Source: Zantedeschia hybrid cultivar
Lineage: Eukaryota > Streptophyta > Magnoliopsida > Alismatales > Araceae
Direction: 5' to 3'
Assembly (NCBI GenBank): GCA_030544215.1
Contig: JARZZO010000013.1
Span: 46,581,196-46,645,195 of the forward strand
Length of the DNA stretch: 64,000 nt
Positions 1-10,555 of this stretch are shown in pieces. Every line of letters begins with the position of its first letter. The stretch's first letter is position 1. A program made the position numbers and the translations under genes. Under the pieces are notes generated by a model. The model was not told where the DNA came from. It saw only the letters and a list, made by a program, of their open reading frames with translations, and searched no databases.

Positions 1-870
1 AATTTAACAATTAAGATTTGTAACATAAATAACATTAAAACATGCATCATTTTGTATGATTTGATAAAATAACTTAACAAGATAAAGATATGCAAAGATT
101 ATACTTAACGAAACAATTAATATTATGGCTACAACACAGATATGACAAGATACTAACAATGATAAGTAAACATAACTTTTATTGTTACAACAAAAATTGC
201 AGGATATAAATTGTATATATATATATATATATATTAATTAACAAAATAAATAGTTGATAAGACAAATGCTAACAATAATAAGTGAAAATAATATGAATGC
301 GTGCGAATTTTCCTACAAAAGAAATACTGATTTATATGTTGCTTGATAGATCAAGGGTATAAGTACAAATATGTTTTCAGACAGGTAATAATATATGTGT
401 TTGCAATGATGGCTAAAGAAATAAAATATTAAAAGAAAACACTTGCAGATTTAGTAAGAGTTATGCAATTTTATAAAAAGTATCAGTTCTTTTCTAGAAT
501 TGGGGATAAGAGCAGGTTGTATACGTCAAAAGCAGAAGTAGGTGAGCATTAAAAACTTCTTACAACAGTATGTATTATATGCAACTTTAAAGAGAGTAAT
601 TAAAGCTTGTCTGACAGGGCATGCGTAGACAAAACACTTAACAGGTTGATCAGTATGAAATGGGAGATGTTTGGCAGGGGTACAAAATTTAAAGAAAAAG
701 TTTGCACATGCTAAAACAGCTTTTGACAAATCGGTTGGCAGATGGGTATGTTTTCAACACATTGGGAATAATAAATGATATTAAAAAGGGTGAGGTGTTA
801 ATTTAATATTGCCATATTCTCCCACTGCCAACAGATAAAGGAGAATAGAGATTAAAACCTGGAAGATTCG
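1..870. other. AT-rich sequence without a recognised gene
   Basis: Very AT-rich DNA with stops in all frames. A TA dinucleotide run lies at about 213-234. Short reading frames here (for example minus 729-526) have no recognisable domain and look like chance. I see no terminal repeats or TSD that would define an element. Confidence 0.7.
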
Positions 871-1716
871 AATCGTGGGAAACTGTGGGAGCCCGGCTAT
901 ACTCGACGCGAAGAAGGCCGGAGACGCAGCAGTAGCTTCGGCAACGGTCGAGGAAGCCCGATGGTGCAACATATGGTGTGGCAGAGCCTGGTGCTGGTTG
1001 CCGCGGCGGTGCTGCGGTCAGCGGCGGAGCATGACGGTGCGGCGGAGAGGTTGCCCTGGCGGTGGTGTGCAGCGAAGGGCAGCGGCGGCAACGGCAACGG
1101 CAGGCAGCTGCGGGCAGCGGCTGTGTGCGGCAGCACCGGGGTGCGACAGAGCCGGGTTCGACAACGTCGGGTGCGCAGCGGCGCGATACGGTAGCGCTGG
1201 GGTGCACAGCGGCGGTGCTGCAGTCAGCGGCGGAGCACGATGGTGCGGCAGCAGCACGAGTAGCAGCGGCTTGATGCCCAGTGGCGCGAGGCGAGGGCGG
1301 CCGGCGAGTGTGCGCTGCAGCGGCGGTGCTGCAGCGGCGATGGCACAGCGGGCTGCGGCGGGTCTCGGCGCAGCAACGGTGCTCGGGGGAAGCCGCGGCG
1401 GCGAGTCTCGGCGGTGGCTGCGACGGCAGTGCTGCAATGGCGAGGCACAGGGGAGCTGCGGCATGCTGCTGCGGCAGGGGCGGCGGCGAGGCGCGAGGTG
1501 AGCCGCGGCGCGAGGGCGAGCAACGGCGGTGCGCGGCGGCGCTGCAGCGGCGAGGGCACGGCGAGTCCCGCGGCAGGGGCGTGCGAGGAGCAGCGCAGCG
1601 GTTTCGATTTGCTGCAGCGGCGGTCGCGGCAGGGCTACGGCGTGGCTCCGGTGCGAGAGCAACGTGGCGGCGGCAGCGATCGCGGGGAGCAGCGGCGGAA
1701 GCGGCGCGGACGAACC

Positions 1717-1728
1717 GCTCTGATACCA
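1717..1728 (-). promoter_or_regulatory. Primer-binding site (initiator tRNA-Met type)
   Basis: Minus strand reads TGGTATCAGAGC, one base downstream of the LTR end. It matches the 3' end complement of initiator tRNA-Met and fixes the element's orientation. The same motif follows the copia LTR at 22,481. Confidence 0.7.
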
Positions 1729-1729
1729 G

Positions 1730-1979
1730 TGATGGATCCGGTTTGAGAGAGAGATGAGAGAAAAAGCAAGTGAGGAGAGCGGGCTCCGATGGTTAACACC
1801 AGGTTAGTACGATTCTTCACCTTGGTTTTCCTTTTATAGAGGCTCTTCTATTAACCATCTCCGCCTCCTCCTCGGAACCGCCTCCGGAATCTTAGGGATC
1901 GTGGGAGACCAAGTCTCCATGTTTATCCCTGCAACTGACTCCTAATTTCATGGGCTTTGATGGTCATCTTTATCTAACA
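1730..1979 (-). repeat. LTR of the minus-strand retrotransposon remnant
   Basis: A ~250-bp segment with TG...CA ends on the minus strand, a TATA-like motif in its middle and a CT-rich run before its 3' end, abutting the primer-binding site with a one-base gap. These are the usual marks of a short plant LTR. Only one copy is visible. Confidence 0.6.
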
Positions 1980-2487
1980 GTTTCACCTTTCTCTATTAAC
2001 TTGTAGGCTGTAGGAGAGAAGAAGTTTTCGAAGGTTGCTCCTCAGCTGCCTTTTATTTATTTTTTTATTTTTTAACATGTCAACAGATTTTATGGACGTT
2101 TGATCGCTTTCTTTAGAGAGGTGAACAAATTTTACCTCGGTTTTAGGTCTTTTATAAAATTTACAGGATTCTACATTAATAAGATAGTTTGTGTTGACCC
2201 CCAAAAAATGGTGTTTTTTTTTAACTCAAACCAAACAGCTCCGGTGTAGAACTGATCCGTTGCAGGTTAAACAACTCTGTAGGGACCAAATCAAATGTAG
2301 TGGTGGGTAGAGGCTTATGTACCTATTCGTACGGACTAGTTAGGATTCCCTTTCCACCGTCCATTTGTTAACTAGCAACAGGTCTCTAATGTATGTAAGG
2401 ATGTAAATGGTACGTGAAAATTCATTATCTGTTCATTTTTGAAACTTAAAGGTCATAAAAGAATAAAAATAAAGATACTATCCGTAT

Positions 2488-2761
2488 CTTTATAGATTGG
2501 AGAATAAGTTATTTTGTGGGGCGCACTAATGACGTATATTAGAATAAGATGTGTTTTAGTTTGATAGTTTCGTGGGACTCACCGACAGAATAAGAAGAAT
2601 AAGTAATTCTTAGATCTAAGATAGAATGAAATGACTTATTTTCCTTATTTCCTTGATATGTTATTATGTACGTATAAATCATTTCGCATGTCAAAACAAA
2701 ATTAAATTTATTTTTCTCTTATTCGTCTTTATTCTTCTCCTATTCTCCAGTCAAAGTGGAG
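2488..2761. repeat. MITE-like repeat, copy 1
   Basis: This ~270-bp AT-rich segment shares long blocks with 12,080-12,352, including the repeated AGAATAAG / CTTATTC motifs and the stretch around CAAAACAAAATTAA. The ends are imperfect inverted repeats (TTGGAGAATAAG on the left; the complement of the right end reads CTGGAGAATAGG). It has no coding capacity. This copy has a more degenerate left end than copy 2 and no clear TSD. Confidence 0.55.
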
Positions 2762-3263
2762 CTTAAGTGAAGGATAAAAGATACAGCTATTCCAAGTCCG
2801 ATCATCCTATTATCTGTCGGTTTTCTTTTCCTTATTTCAGTTATTAATCATATCTCATTTACAATTCTCATTTATAGATGAAGTTTTTAGTCATGTACCT
2901 ATCTAGTTACACGTCTTATTGACATCATTCTCTAGTTTACAAGGCTCATTTTCATAGGCGTTACTATTTTACCAATAATTCTATAAGAATTATTTAGAAA
3001 GAATTTATACATATATGTACTTTAAAAGTGAGATTCCTTCATTCTCTCTAGAAGTAGCATAAAAATAAGTTTATGTTTACACATAATATTGTTCGATAAT
3101 TAAATCTTTATATATTTGTTTTTATAATTTTTTATAATTTTAAAGGATAGAAATATATGAGGATAAAGATACACGTTTCTTAAAGAGAAGAATAAGGATA
3201 GAGCCACTATTTGATGCAATATGCATCCTTTTGCATCCCTATATCTAGGTCAAAAAAAAAAAG

Positions 3264-4420
3264 CTATCCTAAGTAGCTCTGCAAATCGAGAAGATCCGGA
3301 TGGATCCGAGTCCGTATCCAGGACCCGAATCCATTTTTTGATTCACAGATCCGACCCGGATTAAAACAGGTCCATATGCCTTCTTCCCCGACACCGGACA
3401 CCACGAATGACATCCTTCGCTCCTCTGAGATCAACAGCAAGTACCATCTGCCTTGCCTCCAACACCTCCCTCGTCGCCGTCCGCAGTTGGTCTCTTGCCG
3501 TCCGCTATTGTTCCCAACATCCACAGCATCATCCAACGGCGGCCAAAGCTAATCCTTGGGCTGCTGCATCAGAGTTATATGGAGGAGGGGGAGGCATGGC
3601 CGCTATTGGGGACCTAGCGGAGGAGGAAGTGCGTGGAGGCCTGCTGAAGACGTCAAGGCAGTTGTCCGCCTAAGGCTGCTGCGGCTCCTTCTCCTCTGGT
3701 CCTTGGACCTCCGCCGAAGACATCACAGCAGTCTCCCCCTTAGTGGCGACCAAGCTCGGCATCTCTTATTTGGAAGGCACTAGCAATGAAGGCTTGGAGC
3801 CCACTTGATAGAGTGCTGGGGACGAGGGCCTCAAAGCCACCTTCCCTGCCAGGGAGGGGTCCTGCTTCGGCGCAAGGGCACCCCTCTTCCTCACCGACAC
3901 CTGCATGACGGTGGGGGATGAGAATCGCTGCTTTTCGTCAGCGCAGCCACGGTGGCACCTGTGGCCCTTGGGGCGCATCAAATCCTCCCTCGCGGCGAAC
4001 ACCCTCCTGATGGTGCCAGGGGTGTCCTTGTTGCTAGAGATCTTGGCCGCAGGCTGCAGCGGCAGCGGCTCCCGACGCGGAAATGATCGGAAGGGGACGA
4101 CACTGGCTAGATGATGAACATCGTGGGAGGGGGAGACGTGGACATGGACGGGCATGGGGGAGACCAGGGGAGGGGTCGGAGAGGGTGACCGATGGACTGG
4201 GCAACAAAGTAAGAGAACTAGATGCGCGGAGGTCTTGCGGAGGTCCACCTCTTAAAAAACGGGTAACAAGGACATCCATTTTCTTGGCATCCAGGTATGT
4301 GGAGCCTCCACGTCCAGAAAAGTCGGATGCGATTGGACCGAGTCCGAGTCTGGGTATGCCCGACCCATTTTACAGTCCTACTCCTAAAATATAAAAATTC
4401 AACATGTTTGAACTTTCATA
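3264..4420. other. Unassigned moderately GC-rich block, possibly a captured gene fragment
   Basis: This block is richer in G+C than its surroundings. It has overlapping open frames on both strands, for example plus 3407-3673 and minus 4248-3766 (160 codons, rich in Pro, Ser, Arg and Lys). No recognised domain is visible. Both ends carry related GGATCCGA / CCGAGTCCG-type sequence in roughly inverted arrangement (near 3295-3365 and 4318-4370), as in non-autonomous elements that carry captured coding sequence. No TSD could be fixed. The gypsy element at 4,423 begins right after it. Confidence 0.3.
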
Positions 4421-4422
4421 TC

Positions 4423-5399
4423 TGATGAGACAGAATCCGATTCGGCTCATTAAGACAAGTCCAACACTAAGATCAGCCCAGCAGCATCAGTAAAAGGCCC
4501 ACTAGCTATCTTCGGCCCATCAGCGGTCCTATAGCCTGCGGCCCAGTAAACAGTTCAGTGGTCCTCGGCCCATTAGCGGCCCAACAACCTTCGGCCCATC
4601 AGCGGCCCGATCGCCTTCGGCCCATTAGCGGCTCAGCAACTCTCGACCCAGTAGGCTCCGGCCTACTGAGCGGCATCTGGCCCATCAGCGGCCCAACCCC
4701 CTTCGGCCCAGTAGCCGTATCCGGCCCACTCCGGTGGGAAGGTTAGGCGTTATGGCGGTTTACCAGTAAATCCAAAACATAGTCCTATATCGGCTACCAC
4801 CGTTAAACAACCTCTATCCTCCGCTATAAATACACGGTTATTTGCTACCAAAAGTATGTCTTCGTGACCCCAAGGACTACAGTCCAAAAAGCATTAAAGC
4901 TACTTCTTCCACCTCTTTGCCTTCTGAATCGAATCATCTTCAGAAGCTAACTTGACCGTCGGAGGGGTTTCCCTAGGGTCGAACCCAGGGACTCCTACTG
5001 ACGGGTTCTTCTTCTTTTCCTCCTTCTGCAGGGGCTTCGGTTTGAATCTTCGCCGACCTCTCCGAGTCGGCCTCGGCCACCGACATCGGATCTTCTCCCT
5101 CCGGTCTCGACGCCATTCGCCGGCCGGTCCGCTTCGCCCGAAGGTGCCTCGGCCTCGCCTCGCGCCGTCTGTTACTCGTCCGGAGGAGCTTCGGCCATGC
5201 CTTCCGCAGGCTGGCCCACATCCATCCGAGGGAGTCTCGGCTTCGCTCCCGTCCAGGCCTCCCCCGGATTTTCGGCCTCGTCTCCACCCTCGCCGCATTC
5301 CGGATCCCCGTCGGGCCTCTTCTCCGATCCGATCCAGTTTCGGATCCCAACCTCGGATTCCAGCTTCGGAATCCGGTCGTGATAGCTTTGGCTACATCA
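4423..5399 (+). repeat. 5' LTR of the gypsy element
   Basis: 977 bp, starts TGATGAG and ends CATCA. It is rich in CGGCCCA motifs in the first third and GCCTCGG-type sequence in the last. A TATAAATA box lies at 4825-4832, a plausible promoter position, with the transcript running toward gag. Confidence 0.9.
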
Positions 5400-5401
5400 C
5401 G

Positions 5402-5419
5402 TGGCGCCGTCTGTGGGAA
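5402..5419 (+). promoter_or_regulatory. Primer-binding site of the gypsy element
   Basis: TGGCGCCGTCTGTGGGAA begins two bases after the LTR end. The TGGCGCCG core is usual for plant gypsy elements; which tRNA pairs is not certain from the first bases alone. Confidence 0.75.
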
Positions 5420-5433
5420 ACTAGCAAGAAGTC

Positions 5434-6231
5434 ATGTCTCATCGTTCTGTGACCCGACGATCCGGACAAGACGAGGCAGAGACGCGGGCAACTTCAGCAC
5501 AGCCGCTTCACTCTGAAGGCACCTCATCTGCTCCACCGCAAGGCTCGACTCTACCTGTCATACCAGAATCCCTTGCTCCTGGAGACAACCGGATGGAGGG
5601 ACTTCAGCAGCAAATGGCAACGCTAGCCGCCGCCGTTACCTCTCTAGCGCCCCTGCAAGACATGGTATCCGCCATCGCCCAGCGTATAGGGGTACTGGGC
5701 CAGCTCCCCCAGCAAGTACCACCTCCTCTCTTCTGCCCTGTTCAAGACACGAGGTTTCGGCCCACGTCCTCGCAAGTCTTCCCCGACGAGGCCGCTGCGG
5801 CGCGCAGCGAGCCCTCAGCACCGCCTGCCCGAACCCACAAGTACGTCAACCGAGAAGCTCTGATGATGTCCAAGGGCAAAAGTGTCGCCGAAGCAATATC
5901 GGCGCCTGCCCCTCCAACGGTTCGTCATCAGCCTAAAGATCAAGAACCCTCGCGTAAGCGATGTCGGAGGGAGTGGGACCGAGACAAGCGGCGGGATCCG
6001 CAGCCACGGTACCTGCCGCTACCTGCTCCTCCTTCCCAAATGCTTATGGAGGTGGAGGGTATGCTCCGGCAGCCGGAGCGCCTCAAGACCGATCCTCGCC
6101 GAAGGGATTCCCGCAAGTATTGTGAATACCATCGGGAAACCGGCCATTCGACTGACGAATGCCGGCACCTTCGGGAGGAGATTGATCGCCTCATCAGAGA
6201 AGGCCGACTGCCACAATACCGACAAGAATAG
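5434..6231 (+). CDS. Truncated gag of the gypsy element
   Basis: A 265-codon frame begins 15 bases after the primer site with MSHRSVTRRSG. It has a Ser/Pro/Gln-rich N-terminal half. A basic stretch follows (about residues 170-190), then near the C-terminus a CEYHRETGHSTDEC motif and HLREEIDRLI, which is the typical zinc-knuckle-like end of plant gypsy gag proteins. In intact elements gag is usually about twice this length and runs on into pol. Here a stop at 6229-6231 is followed by only ~30 further open codons before another stop, and then by tandem repeats. A gag-only product might still package RNA in trans. That it is translated is unproven. Confidence 0.75.
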   Translation: MSHRSVTRRSGQDEAETRATSAQPLHSEGTSSAPPQGSTLPVIPESLAPGDNRMEGLQQQMATLAAAVTSLAPLQDMVSAIAQRIGVLGQLPQQVPPPLFCPVQDTRFRPTSSQVFPDEAAAARSEPSAPPARTHKYVNREALMMSKGKSVAEAISAPAPPTVRHQPKDQEPSRKRCRREWDRDKRRDPQPRYLPLPAPPSQMLMEVEGMLRQPERLKTDPRRRDSRKYCEYHRETGHSTDECRHLREEIDRLIREGRLPQYRQE

Positions 6232-6540
6232 CCTCAACAGAGGCAGAATCGGGACGCCCCTGAAGTAGCAAGGCAACGTCCACCCCCGGACAAGGAAATC
6301 CCGTCTCAGCCGAAGCCAGGCATCTAAGACGACCGAAGCCGCAGGAAAGCTTCCTCCCGACTGGGAAGGACTGCATCGTATCAAAGAAATAATACGACGA
6401 AGGACTTATCGGTTGGAAACCCTTTCGGGCCAACCTCTCCCTCGAACCGGGAATGTGGAGCGCCTTCGGCGCTACTTCATGTAAACTATTTCCCCCGAAA
6501 TTTAGCCGGAAGGCATGAATGAAAATTTTCTTTTATCATG

Positions 6541-6960
6541 TCCGGCATGATTTTTCTTTAAAGACCGTGTAAACCGTACCGGAAGTAGCTTCGGCCATGC
6601 AAACCGTATCGGGAGCGGCACGATTTTCTAAGACCGTGTAAACCGTACCGGGAGTGGCTTCGGCCATGCAAACTGTATCGTCCGCGGCATGATTTTTCTT
6701 TAAAGACTGTGTAAACCGTACCGGGAGTGGCTTCGGCCATGCAAACCGTATCGTCCGCGGCATGATTTTTTCTTTAAACACAGTGTAAACCGTATCGAGA
6801 GTGGCTTCGGCCATGCAAACCGTATCGGGAGCGGCATGGTATTCTCTAAATCTGTGTAAACCGTACCGGAAAGTGGCTTCGGCCATGCAAACCATATCGG
6901 AAGCGGCATTATTTTCTAAGTCCATATCCGAATCCGAATTGGCTTCGGACGTGCGAGCCG
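6541..6960 (+). repeat. Tandem repeat array, ~70-bp unit, inside the gypsy element
   Basis: The core TTCGGCCATGCAAACCGTAT recurs starting near 6590, 6659, 6732, 6806 and 6878, with a decayed copy near 6943, giving units of about 69-74 bp. Each unit also carries GTGTAAACCGTACCG and a CATGATTTT-type spacer. The array occupies the place where pol would begin. The minus-strand frames across it are simply the repeat translated. Confidence 0.85.
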
Positions 6961-7140
6961 CATCTAAACAGCAATATGATCTCGGCCACAAGAAGAGCCA
7001 GACTCGGTCATTCATTCAGAGCACGTACAAGTGGAAGCAAAGTATTTTTCATATATATGTGGACAAAGAGTACAAAATTGGCCATACATTTGGCCGCAAC
7101 CTTTCCAAAAAGCAGACAAAAATCGGGACAAGCCACCGTA

Positions 7141-9632
7141 CTAGCTTTCGGCATCATCGCCGTCTACACCGACAGGGGTCTGACCGGGAGATGGAGAAGG
7201 AGAATCCTCGACCTGAACAGCCTCGACAAGAGCGACCTCATCAGGAACGGCTGCGTTGCCTTCCTCCGGGGCCAAAGCTCTTTCGGCCTTAAGCTTCTTC
7301 CACCAGGCCAGAAGCTCATCGCCTTCCTCGTCCGTCGGAAGGACGATGCCGGACAGATCCACGGCCGGGCACGCCTTTTGAGCAATAGCCAGCCCTATAC
7401 TGAACACGGACGACGCCGCCTCGAGTTGAGCCTGCATTATCTCCTCAACATAATCCGGGCCGGCCTTATAACTGGCTATGGATGTACAAGCAGCCTCTTC
7501 GGCCTTAGCCTCCAGATCTGCCTTCAGAGACGAGACCTCCTCGGCGTGGCGGCGGCGCTCCGTGACCCGCTGATCGACCTTGTCCTGGATCTCGGCCTTA
7601 AGAATTTCATTTTTGGCCCGGACCGCCTCCAGTTCCTTCTCGGCCTTCTCTCTCTCCTGCTCGGCCTTCGTCTTGGCCTCGGAGGTGGCACGGATCGCCT
7701 CCTTTTGCTCCCCCAGCTCAGCCCGCATCCGGGCATTTGCTTTTAGGAGCAAATCAACGTTGGCCTCGAGACTACGTCGCACCGAGGCGACTTTGCCCGA
7801 AGCTAGCTGATCCGAAGCCTGGTCGATGTCCCGGAGCCTGTGCTGAATGGCCACCTGACGGCGGACGAGTCCCCCGCACATGACCGCAGCCTACATCAGA
7901 AAGCAAGCAAAAATCAACAAGTGCAAACGAGCCAAGGGAAATACTAGACCAAGGCCAAAATAAAGGAAGGTTTTTACCTAGACGGCGTATCGGGCGCACT
8001 GCATTGCCAAGCCCTCCGAGGACAACGCTTTTATCTCGTCCTCGGCCATCGGGAGGGTCAAGCTGCGGAGCAGGCGTAGGCATGTCCGAGAGTCCTCCAG
8101 ACTCTCGTCCGCGTAGACCCCCAGATTCGGGACCCAGGACTCATGCCCGTATTCACGGGACATGCGCGTCCGGGACTCCCCGAAGGGGAAGGAAAGATCC
8201 TCTGTGCCGGCCGCCGCAGCCGGAGGGGAGTCGCCCCTCGGTGGTTCGGAAGGTGACGAGAGAGGAGCCCCTCAGGCGGCCACCGGCCTCTTAGCTGCCA
8301 AGGCGGATTCTGTCTCGCCGGGCTCATCCCCCCGGCTCCGCTTCGTTAGTCGGCCGCCCCCTCGCGCGACCGACTTTCCCTTCCTCTCTCTTTCAAGAGC
8401 AGCAGTAGCGGCGCGGCCTTCGACCGAAGCCGCCGTCTGCCCTACGGCCTGAGCGCTCGGGGCCGCGTCTCCTCCAGCCGCCTCTTCTCCCGTCACCTGC
8501 TACAGGGGCGGTCGGGATTGGCCGGACTGCTGGGCGAGCCGGCCGAGGAGTCCCCGAAGCCTAGTCATTTCTGCAGACAGAAAAAGGGTTAGCAACTTAC
8601 AACACATGACTCTCCTCAACTCAAGACCGACTTACCCTCAGCCGAAGCCTCAGCACCCTCTTCGGTCGGAGGAGCTTCGGCCGGAGATTCAACCTCGGCA
8701 GCTCCCTCGGCCTCCCCGGGGACATCCTCGGGAGGAAGGTAAGGAAAGACCCGAGGAGGATCTTTCATCGGATCCGGCCAAGCCCCCGTCTGCACGAGCC
8801 GCTCCTCATCGTCGAAGAGCTCCGCTATGTCATACGGAGCCTCGGCTTCCAGGAGGCGCACGATGTGGAGCTGGTCAGGATTGAGGGAAGGCGGATCGGA
8901 GAGGCCTTCGGCCAGTGGTGTCCACTCAGTGAGGAAGGGCCACACACTCTTCTCCTTCTCAAGAAGGGAAACAAAGATGAAGCTCTCTTTCCAATGGTGA
9001 ATGGACGAAGGCTTCCTGGAAAAGATACCCCGGCCGAAGCGGGGGACGAAGCAGTACCAATCAGATTTCCCCTGCGGCTGTATCTTGAAAAGAAAGCGGA
9101 AGATGTTTACCGAAAGGGTGACGTCAATGTGGGCGTGCACAGCCAAGAAAACGTAAACTGTCCGCCAAGAGTTCGGAAAAAATTGAGACGGGGCCAACCC
9201 GTAGAAACTCAGAAGGTTAATTACGAAGGAGGGGAGGGGAAGACGGAAGCCCGCCCGGAAGTTCTCCTCGTAAATAGAAAAGCTGTCCGGTCAGACGGAG
9301 TTGGCCCTGGTATTTTTTCTGGGCCGATAGGGAATCGTCCAAGATGGGAGCTGGTAATAGGAAGCGATGGTCTTGACACCATCGTCAGTGAGAATGCATA
9401 TAGCATCGGAGACTGTCTCGGCCCGGCGTCGGCCGGAGGTAGAAGCCTGGCCTGTGGCAGGGACCTCCTCGGCCTCTTCAACCTGAGACATCTCGGCCTC
9501 TTCTGCCATGAAGGAAGCAAGGGAACTGAAAAAAAAGGAAGATAAGGAAGATTCGGGAGGCCGGGACGAAGAGCAAGAAGAATAACCTTCGGCCGAAGAG
9601 CTACTCTCGGCCGAAGGAGGGCTACTGAACAT
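7141..9632 (-). pseudogene. Spliced antisense gene of the gypsy element (gypsy-type 'transposase_28'-like protein with C-terminal coiled coil)
   Basis: Three minus-strand exons fit together in phase: 9632-8636, 8570-7978 and 7890-7141, joined by GT-AG introns of 65 bp (8635-8571) and 87 bp (7977-7891). The first exon contains LAPSQFFPNSWR, then YCFVPRFGRG and HHWKESFIFVS. This pattern belongs to the plant family usually annotated as 'putative gypsy type transposon' (Pfam PF04195, from memory). The last exon is a long Ala/Glu/Lys/Arg-rich coiled coil (about 7770-7500) ending in an acidic tail. Four in-frame stops break it: TGA at 9293-9291, TAG at 8502-8500, TGA at 8274-8272 and TAG at 7980-7978, the last exactly at the donor site where CAG would be expected. 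Without them it would encode about 780 residues. The role of this family is not established. Confidence 0.75.
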
Positions 9633-9894
9633 GAATCACGGAGCAGAAGAGGAGAATTGAGGCTTACCCTCAAACAAGATCTCCTCGACTGCCCACCGCC
9701 TCTCAAACAACCGGAAGCTCCCCGGCGACAGCTCCGAACAACGAAAAACTTCCCAGCAACGGGCAGGGCGCTCCCAATCACCTTCGATGACTCGCTCTTC
9801 GCCGGAGAAACAAGAAAACTCGGAGAAGATGCTCGCAGGAAGGCACAGGCGCAGGAGAAGGAAAAGGCAAAACAGTGCCCTGAGGAGGGGGGCT

Positions 9895-9905
9895 CCTATT
9901 TATAG
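9895..9905 (-). promoter_or_regulatory. Candidate TATA box for the antisense gene
   Basis: The minus strand reads CCTATAAATAG, about 265 bases upstream of the first antisense ATG (9632), inside the element and separate from the LTR promoter. Position and orientation suit a dedicated antisense promoter. Confidence 0.5.
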
Positions 9906-10555
9906 GATAAAGTTAAAGCATTCCCCGCCAAAATCAACGGCCAAGATCTTCCCCCTCATCGGCACCGCTTCCCTCAGATGCGCGCCACGTAATATGTCCT
10001 TCAGCAATGATGACGGGCAGGCTACCAGATCGAGAAAAGGCAGCCAGCGGCCGAGAGCGGCCCGACCCTCCGGCTGATCATCCGGATGCTCGCCACGTGT
10101 CCCAATCCGTGTGCCGGAAGCAAAAGAGGCGGCGATCCAAGTGAAGCCTTGGGCAGAGAGCCGAAGTGACCCGCGATCCGCGTGATCACTGTCGGCGGCC
10201 AGGATCTATTTGTGCTTTCGACGGAACGGCCGGATACGCGACACGTATCCTGTGTTTTCTCACGACGCGACCGTTCTGACGGGAAACTCGACATCTTTTC
10301 CGTCCTTTTATCAGGGGTCCTGACACATTCAGAAGCCTCGACCCTTCGCAACCAAGTACGAAGGCATTCGTCGCTAAGTCCCGAACTAAGACGAGGCTAA
10401 TCGTTACTAGCCCTCGGCCGACCGAAGGCAGTTCTTTTTTACGACAAAGCAGAGAAAGTTTCAGACAGCACATGTCATGTTACTCCTCCAAGGAGGCTTC
10501 GGACTTTACTCTCGCCATCTCATGAAACTGAGGAAGGCAAGAGTGGGAGGCTATG

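Larger units (their letters stand above)
896..1979 (-). mobile_element. Minus-strand LTR retrotransposon remnant: LTR, tRNA-Met primer site and GC-rich leader
   Basis: Read on the minus strand, 1979-1730 begins TGTTAG and ends ATCA, carries a TATA-like CTATAAAAG at about 1840-1832, and is followed after one base by TGGTATCAGAGC (1728-1717). That is the initiator tRNA-Met primer-binding site used by most plant copia-type elements. The next ~800 bp (1716 to ~896) are extremely GC-rich, dominated by GCGGC-type motifs, and open in many frames at once, so those frames are a base-composition effect. No gag, protease, integrase or RT motif is visible and I found no second LTR in the AT-rich DNA at lower coordinates. 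It is either a truncated element or a short non-autonomous derivative; the superfamily is not settled by the primer site alone. Confidence 0.6.

Noticed and set aside
875..1757. Several long overlapping frames on both strands
   Set aside because: All frames are open because the DNA is GCGGC-rich with few stops; products are low-complexity Ala/Arg/Gly and no domain is seen.
2393..3244. Element with GGATGTAAA / TTTGCATCC ends
   Set aside because: Inverted match is only about nine bases and no target duplication was found.
6541..6960. Regularly spaced repeats resembling a CRISPR array
   Set aside because: Units are contiguous tandem repeats with related, not unique, spacers, inside a plant retroelement.
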